Assembly (NCBI GenBank): GCA_019096065.1
Contig: JAGUCH010000001.1
Span: forward strand, 4,526,001 to 4,590,000
Reading direction: 5' to 3'
Length of the DNA stretch: 64,000 bases
Source of the DNA: Paracyclopina nana
Lineage: Eukaryota; Arthropoda; Copepoda; Cyclopoida; Cyclopettidae
Part shown: positions 58,001 through 64,000 of the stretch, in pieces
Layout: each line of letters starts with the position of its first letter
How positions within the stretch are numbered: the first letter of the stretch is position 1
Notes under the pieces: model-generated
Databases searched by the model: none
What the model was told of the DNA's origin: nothing
Seen by the model: the letters and a program-made list of their open reading frames with translations, nothing else
Position numbers and translations under genes: made by a program

Positions 58001-60064
58001 CAATAACGTCACGGTTAGCCTTTTCCCCATGTTCACATTTTAGGGTCCACATATTATGCGAGCATAAAACACCCCTAAAAAGGGCATTAAGCAAAGCTGA
58101 AATTTCAAACCATATAGTATACCTTAGGTCGAATTGAGGATCTTGCCATAAGGGAACAATGTGCAATAAAAACTAAGGTAGATTACGCGTGTGGACAGAA
58201 ACAAATCTTTGATTTTGCATGAATTGCAAAGCATACACAAGTATTTCCGATAGAGAACCTCGAGCTGAGGGCGTCGCGGGTCAGAAAGTGATCAAGGACA
58301 ACGCATCAGCTCGAAACTTTTTCCATTTCCATCATCGTCAGCAAGATTATATTGACAAGAGTAGCCAGGCGGGCAAAAAGTGTCCGGTTTGGCACAATAT
58401 TTGGCGAGATTGCGAATTCTGCAACTTTTTCGCGCCTTGCTCGTAAAATTCCGGCTTTGCCTGCGCAGATTTGTCACCAGCCATAACTTTAATGAGGAAA
58501 AACCATAAATACCGCACCAGTCAACATTAACAAAGAAATCTGTGGGGAGGAAAACCTCATTTTAACATACAGCAGATGCTTTAGCAATTATTTCAAGCTT
58601 CGCATACCTTCTTGTGCCTTCAAAAGAAATGCAGAAATTAACGTTTCCTGGATTCAAGCGGTGACCAGATCATTCGCAGAGTAAATATACAAATCAAAGT
58701 CACCACAACTGTGAATGACGAGTTTTCATCAGATCTCACCTCTTTTTGTCAGCAACAAATGAAGAGCTCTTCCAATGCTCTGGGCTTTAATTGAATAATC
58801 TCTTTGGTAAATCCTTCAGCTTTCTTTTTTGGCTCTATGTTGCGCAACCTTCTGCAAGTAACATCAGGCTAACCAGGTTAGATTAATTAACATTTTCTCG
58901 TTAATGTAGCCCACTTTTTTGTACATCTTCGTGGAAAAAAGCTAAAAACCCACGATCCTTTAATCTAAACCGAGGCCAGGTCAGGTTAGCAAATATGTAA
59001 CGAAACTCTCGAGTGCCATCGATCTTAAAGCACATCAAAACAATTCTTGAAAGAGTTTGTGTAAGCCTGCTTGATCGTGATGGCTTCTGAAGTTCCCACT
59101 TTTTTCCGAGTTCAGCTGAGATTTGCAATTTTAACGCTAGAAAAAAACTGAGCGCGTGTTTGTCACTTGTAAAAGATGTACGGCCGAATTACTTACTTTT
59201 TCCATCAGGTACGTGAGTTCAATTTCAGATGGAAACATTCCAACTCTGCATTAATTAAGTTACTTAGCTCACACTGAGAATGTACTCAGCAGCTCTTGGG
59301 GCGGGCCTAGATCTAATTATCGGCTGTAGACAATAATTATTAAGCCATGATTGTTGTTTATACTTGTGATCCGGCAGAAAAGTGGGCCAAGCCCAAATTA
59401 CAATAAATAATTAGAGATCATTCTTCGATGTCGTCGTCGTCAGCTGGGGCGAAGTTTTCAGCTTCTCTCACGAGTAGAGCAATCGATTTGAGGCAGTGAA
59501 ACAAAAAAAAATGTTTAAAATGTAGGCCTCTTTTTTGGGCCGCCACAGTGCAGTAGCCACTTAAGAGTACATGCTGTATACACAGAGCTCAATTTGAATT
59601 GTTCTCATCATGAGATCAGGTTACTGAGACCGACACTAGGAGAAGGGTAAACTAAGATGAGGCCAGTGCAACAATAACAGCAGCAGCATGCAGACTCGCG
59701 GCTTGAATGTGTATTAGCTGTCTCATTTGTCATTTTATGTCTCAATTAGCTTTGAGTAGGCAAGCCGTTTCTTTTGAGCCCGCGAATTCCCCATTTGCGG
59801 CAGTAGCAGAAGCGATGCTGTAAAAATAATATCCTCCAGCCAGATGTACAAATTGCATATTAGAGATGATGCCTTATTTGTTTGTTCAATCTCAAAATTG
59901 ACTGAGCAATACGTGCACAACATGTTTATTGCCAGAGTGGACTATTTGGCAATGCTGAGATCTGCTTTTCAATTTTCAAAGCTTTCAAGAGTAAAAGCCG
60001 CCTTTCCTTGCTCAGCTTCAACAAAGTAACGCAACTGATATAGAGCAACGTTTTCTCTTTGCAG
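55081..60064. other. Noncoding region, possible 5' intron of the GPCR
   Basis: No supportable exon. It contains a (TTA)9 microsatellite at 55908-55934 and otherwise AT-rich DNA. Confidence 0.4.
55908..55934. repeat. (TTA)n microsatellite
   Basis: Nine uninterrupted TTA units. Confidence 0.95.
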
Positions 60065-60254
60065 CCACGTTTCAGTGCCAATAATAATCATGATTTGGAG
60101 GAAGTGGAGTCCAAATAAAGAGTAAAACAAATCAAGCTGATATCAGGCTACAACATTGGAAAAAGGAGGCCACGAGGAAAAAGGCCGCCTACAGAGTGAG
60201 GCTGCAACAGTGAACAACCATTAACTCAGTCGCCATCAATTAAATCTCTCAATT

Positions 60255-61928
60255 ATGGCCCTTTGGAGAAGACTCAATGCGTCAGACCCCCAAATTGAGG
60301 CTGCGGCCGCTGGCATCCCCTTCATGGACTTCATGGATGACCTCCACGTCACGGAAGCGGCCTCCACAACCGCAACACCGCAGCCCGACATCCTGATGGC
60401 GTTGAACGACAAGCTGACCTGCGGCCACTTCACCCAGATCAACGGCAAGATGCACTTCACGAGGGACGTGGCCTCGAGCTGCCAGTTCTGGACCGAGGGC
60501 GTGGCGAGCGTGGGCGTGGCCGCCTTCGGCCTCATGGGCAATCTCATCTCGATTTGGGTGTTGTCTGTACCGGAAATGCGGAGCACACCCTTCAACCGGC
60601 TGCTCCTCGCCTTGGCCTTCATTGACTGCATGTTCATCGGGCCGGCTGTCCTCATTTACGTGTTTGAGGCCTTCAAGATCGAGGCCAACTGGTACAACTA
60701 CCTCTTCCCCATTGTCTTTTACCCATGCTCCGAGATCGCGCTTTGCAGCAGCATTTACATGACAGTGGCCATTGCGGTCGAAAGGTTCATCGGCCTTTGT
60801 CGGCCTTTCCGGAGGCTCTCCACTCGGCCTTGTCCGGCTAAGGCGTACATCTTGCCGGTCCTTGCCATCTCGATCCTCCTCAACATTCCCAAGTTCCTGG
60901 AGGCCGAAACTGTTGTCACATACCAATACTTGGAGGAGGGCGCTGCCAACGTGACCCGTACGCGCGTGGGCGTGACCTCGCTCCGCACGCACCCGCATTA
61001 CATCACCTACTACACAATGTGGACGCGCCTCTTGGCCACTGGCATCTTTCCGCTGGCAATGCTGGCCATCTTGAACACAAAGATCTACCTCGCGCTCAGG
61101 AAAAGCAAGGCTCAATTGAGGTCCATGGCCATCCGGGCGGCCCTACCCATGGCCATTTTGGGCAAGCCGGCCACGCCCCCTAGTCAAATGGACCTGAGGA
61201 TCGACGCCAACTGGCCACCCTCCGCCACCAACGGGCACGTGAACGGGGTCTCAAATGGGGGCGGTGTCACGCCCCCACCCGGCCACGCCCACTCAAGATC
61301 TCCGAGGCCACACCCCATGAACCGCTCGGTGTCTGCCGCGGTCGTGGAGTCCACGAGGCTAAGAGAGCCGCTCACTCGCTCACACTCAACAGCCGCGGCC
61401 ACGCCCTCCATGGCCTCCAACGGTGGAGGAGGGGGCGGGGCCTCTCCCTCGAACGATCTCAACCTGGCCCCCGTTTTGTTTGGCGTTGTCATCGTGTTCA
61501 TCTTGTGCAACGCTTTACGAGTCTTTCTGAACATCTTTGATTTCTCGCAAGTGGACGACATCATTGATTGCGAAAAGAAGGGGGTGGGGCGCATGCCTCC
61601 GGCCTGGGTCATGTGCTCGGTCTCCGTTTCACACCTGTTGCTTATGATCAACTCGTCGGTGAACTTTCTAGTCTACTGCGTGGCGGGCTCCAAATTCAGG
61701 AGCATTCTCTACCAACATTTGGCCTCCACCTTCAAGCATTGGAGGCTGAAGAAAACGCCCCCGATCCGAGGCCGCAACAATGAGGTGGCCCTGCTTCCGC
61801 CTGCGGCCGCCCCAACCACAACAGCCAATGGCCTCAATGGCCGAAGTCGATTTAACGGATATAACAATAAGCAGCGGTTCCAGCATCCGAGAATTGTGGA
61901 GTTGAACGAGGAGGCCGAGGCTGTCTAA
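60255..61928 (+). CDS. FMRFamide-receptor-like class A GPCR
   Basis: 557 residues in one coding exon with GC-rich codons. ATG 60255 is the first in frame after the upstream acceptor. Extracellular N-terminus with an NAS site; TM1 about 82-104 (GLMGNLISIWVL); TM2 116-138; TM3 152-176, ending ERFIGLCRPF in place of DRY; TM4 197-214; TM5 252-275; a long third intracellular loop of about 120 residues rich in Gly, Pro and Ser, with a six-Gly run; TM6 about 404-427; TM7 450-478 with NSSVNFLVYC, a variant of NPxxY. The ERF-x-x-L-CRP and NSSxNFxxYC motifs are typical of invertebrate FMRFamide-peptide receptors. It would couple secreted RFamide peptides to G proteins. The closest paralogue cannot be chosen by eye. 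AATAAA is at 62463-62468, 535 nt after the stop. Confidence 0.87.
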   Translation: MALWRRLNASDPQIEAAAAGIPFMDFMDDLHVTEAASTTATPQPDILMALNDKLTCGHFTQINGKMHFTRDVASSCQFWTEGVASVGVAAFGLMGNLISIWVLSVPEMRSTPFNRLLLALAFIDCMFIGPAVLIYVFEAFKIEANWYNYLFPIVFYPCSEIALCSSIYMTVAIAVERFIGLCRPFRRLSTRPCPAKAYILPVLAISILLNIPKFLEAETVVTYQYLEEGAANVTRTRVGVTSLRTHPHYITYYTMWTRLLATGIFPLAMLAILNTKIYLALRKSKAQLRSMAIRAALPMAILGKPATPPSQMDLRIDANWPPSATNGHVNGVSNGGGVTPPPGHAHSRSPRPHPMNRSVSAAVVESTRLREPLTRSHSTAAATPSMASNGGGGGGASPSNDLNLAPVLFGVVIVFILCNALRVFLNIFDFSQVDDIIDCEKKGVGRMPPAWVMCSVSVSHLLLMINSSVNFLVYCVAGSKFRSILYQHLASTFKHWRLKKTPPIRGRNNEVALLPPAAAPTTTANGLNGRSRFNGYNNKQRFQHPRIVELNEEAEAV

Positions 61929-63660
61929 ACACCGTAGTCAAATGAGCTCAATCTACTTGACATCACGTTAAGGGATAGTACATAGGCAGACTGGCGGCCT
62001 CAGTAATCGAGTCGGCTTTGATTTATCACGCGCTCAGATGATATCACACTGATCATTGGGAGGAAAAAATGGGGCGAGACTGGAAGCTCTTGACATGACT
62101 TATTGACAGCCTAGCACCTGTTCGCCACGCCGATGATCCCCTCCATTGATCGTCCGAGAATTTGTCCATCTACTCATGCTACTTAACTTAGTTGTTTGGC
62201 TTCCAAGTTTCGCTGAAAATTTTGGTAGAAGGATGTAAAAAGGCCGTCTTGGCAGCCGCAGCAGCTTCAGATCCGAAAATAATAAGCAATTATTCTTCAT
62301 TTACATAGAGTAGAGTTTTAAGACTGAGGCTGTCCAAATAGATCTCTCTTATTTATTCGGAAAAAACTACTATGAGCTACCGATTGAACCACTATTTATA
62401 TTAAATATTGTAGACCATTATGGAAAGCATAATACTAATAGATTTTATTTGGATTGACGTGCAATAAAGAAGCTCATCTCCATTCGTTCTTACACAATTT
62501 CTCTGTCTTTATAATGAGCGAGCGACATCTTGCGAGAGGAAAAATATCCCCGTTGACTTTTTCGATATTCCCCTTAATAGAAACGGCAACCGGCACGATA
62601 ATAAAGTGGAACAAACAGAGCAGCATTGCTATTGGTAAAAAGTAGCTTACATTAAGTGGGGAAAACGGTTCTCTTGTCACCCAACAGAGCATGCACATAA
62701 TACAAGGCCCATGGGCCTACTTTCCTTTTTCTAAGCTTATAAAAAGGCGGGAGAGGGGCTAGTTGCTTGCGAGGCTGGTCCAAAGGAAGGAAGACACTCA
62801 AGTTCATTGAATGGGAATTGGGGTTTATCATGGAGATGATGCACTTTCCCTTTACTAAATAAATACCAGGCATCATTCCTGCAAAATGTCAATTAACGTG
62901 GCAAAACAACAGCATACCCATATACCTATATACTGCAATGAGGCAGCTGCAACTTTGACATTACCAAAATAACACTTGCCTACAAATAGATGTTGTTTTT
63001 CTGCCGACCTGGCAATCGCTCTTTTTGACCCTTGCTTTAATGCATCCATCGTAGAGGTTTCAGCTATATTGTAGAAATGAATGGAATGCCGTTGTGCATG
63101 GCCAAAGACAAATACCTGCTATTGACCGAAATGTGTAAATAAAATGTTATAGTATTATCGAGTCACACTAAGGTCTGAGCAATTTAAAATCACTTTGAGA
63201 CATTTGATCGCCGTGTGGCCTTTTCAAGCTCGGCTCTCATAGCACAAAGTGCGACAGACTTATTTACCAAAACTATACCCACTTTTTGCATACACTCAGG
63301 CTGTCAAGTCCCAAGCACTTTTTTAAAATATGGTCGTATCAAACGCGAAAATTACCAAGACGTTTCAGATCCAAGATAAGTGTTTCGCCAAAAATAATCT
63401 CTGACGAGAGAAGAAGGCTTAATCTTTGAAGAGTGCAAGTAAGACCCAAAATGTCTTGGGGATTATTGAAGATGACACGTGATGGACATTTTTTATCAGC
63501 TCTTGAGAGAAAATGAAAAAAATCTTTTGTCAACTCATTCTCTGTGAATTAGCGAAATTATGAAAATATTGATTGCGAGCTTTTGAATGTAGTAGATAAA
63601 AAGTGGAACACACTTGATCATTTGTTTTATCAACGCGATAACGCCCCCGTCAAAACAAAA
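61929..63660. other. 3' UTR of the GPCR and spacer to VPS26C
   Basis: It contains the AATAAA at 62463-62468 and AT-rich DNA with no further recognised gene. The promoter of VPS26C should lie in the last few hundred bases; no TATA box stands out. Confidence 0.5.
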
Positions 63661-63830
63661 ATGGCGTCCAAAGCTGCCATGATTCGGTTGCAAAAAGCGA
63701 GCAAAACATTTCACGAGGGAGAAATGATATGTGGTACTTTGGAAATCGATACTGGGAATAGTGAGGTCACCCACGAGGGCATCACAATTCAGCTCTACGG
63801 CCAAATTACACTTGCACGAACGAAAATGAG
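63661..63830 (+). CDS. VPS26C: VPS26C (DSCR3), first coding exon, partial
   Basis: The exon encodes 56 residues plus two bases and ends at a GTAAGC donor (63831), with the rest beyond the window. MIRLQKASKTFHEGEMICGTLEI and HEGITIQLYGQITL match the arrestin-like N-terminal beta sandwich of VPS26C/DSCR3 (IKIKRANKVYHAGE...GVV pattern), the VPS26-related subunit of the Retriever endosomal recycling complex with VPS35L and VPS29. ATG 63661 has AAA before and G after it; an in-frame Met at residue 7 aligns better with the family start, so the first six residues are optional. Confidence 0.85.
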
Positions 63831-64000
63831 GTAAGCAAACAAGAGGTGAATTTCACTGAGAAAAATGGCTGCTCTTACCAAAGGGATTGAACTATTCTTG
63901 AGCAAAGCTGGCCTGCGTTCTAAGCAAAATAGCATCACATTTTCCTGTTGCAATTTTAGCTTTTTCATAATCATAGTGGTACTAGTAGTGCTATATACGA
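63831..64000 (+). other. Start of VPS26C intron 1
   Basis: Begins with GTAAGC. No acceptor followed by an in-frame exon is seen before the window ends. Confidence 0.6.

Noticed and set aside
60282-61115. 277-codon minus frame opposite the FMRFaR-like receptor
   Set aside because: Antisense shadow of GC-rich codons; the plus strand has seven coherent transmembrane helices.
1-64000. CRISPR arrays, operon-type prokaryotic genes, rRNA or viral genes
   Set aside because: No regularly spaced repeats, Shine-Dalgarno-led gene strings, rRNA signatures or viral proteins were seen.

Overview
This looks like animal nuclear DNA, most likely from an arthropod and plausibly a hexapod. The evidence is a long-type Toll receptor, an adipokinetic-hormone-like precursor ending in FTPSW-GKR, an FMRFamide-receptor-like GPCR, a eukaryotic initiator tRNA-Met with A54, and GT-AG introns that are mostly only about 50-60 bp. 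The species cannot be fixed from the sequence. The intergenic DNA is AT-rich. I see no prokaryotic or viral genes.

Layout. 0.6 kb: a complete initiator tRNA-Met on the minus strand. 0.7-7.7 kb: no recognisable gene. 7.7-12.5 kb: a Toll-family receptor, with a CpG-rich 5' noncoding exon, a 542-bp intron and one large GC-rich coding exon. 12.5-24.5 kb: a gene desert holding a degenerate tRNA-like element and a fold-back element. 24.5-40.3 kb: a compact block. In order it contains a secreted kelch-like protein whose 5' end is tandemly duplicated, DJ-1/PARK7, DGCR6 (gonadal), the ribosome-assembly factor MRTO4, an unrecognised Ser/Lys-rich protein with PRTP repeats, an AKH-like neuropeptide, an orphan class A GPCR, a head-to-tail OST4-GTF2H5-CDC26 set with 2- and 4-nt gaps, a complete non-autonomous hAT element with an 8-bp target duplication, and a four-TM protein. 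40.3-60.1 kb: a second desert with a candidate CpG-rich 5' exon near 55.0 kb. 60.2-61.9 kb: an FMRFamide-receptor-like GPCR in one GC-rich coding exon. 63.7 kb: the first coding exon of VPS26C (DSCR3), which runs off the window.

The strongest unusual observation is the OST4-GTF2H5-CDC26 array. Three unrelated housekeeping proteins of 33, 70 and 75 residues follow one another on the minus strand with almost no spacer and a single AATAAA 38 nt after the last stop. The geometry suggests one tricistronic mRNA. A hAT element sits only 62 bp upstream of its first start codon. A second notable point is the AKH-like precursor, whose predicted mature peptide starts with Ser after a dibasic site instead of the Gln (pyroglutamate) usual in the family.

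Gene models were assembled by hand from reading frames, splice consensus and remembered family sequence. Every exon junction given keeps frame, but none was tested against transcripts or databases.
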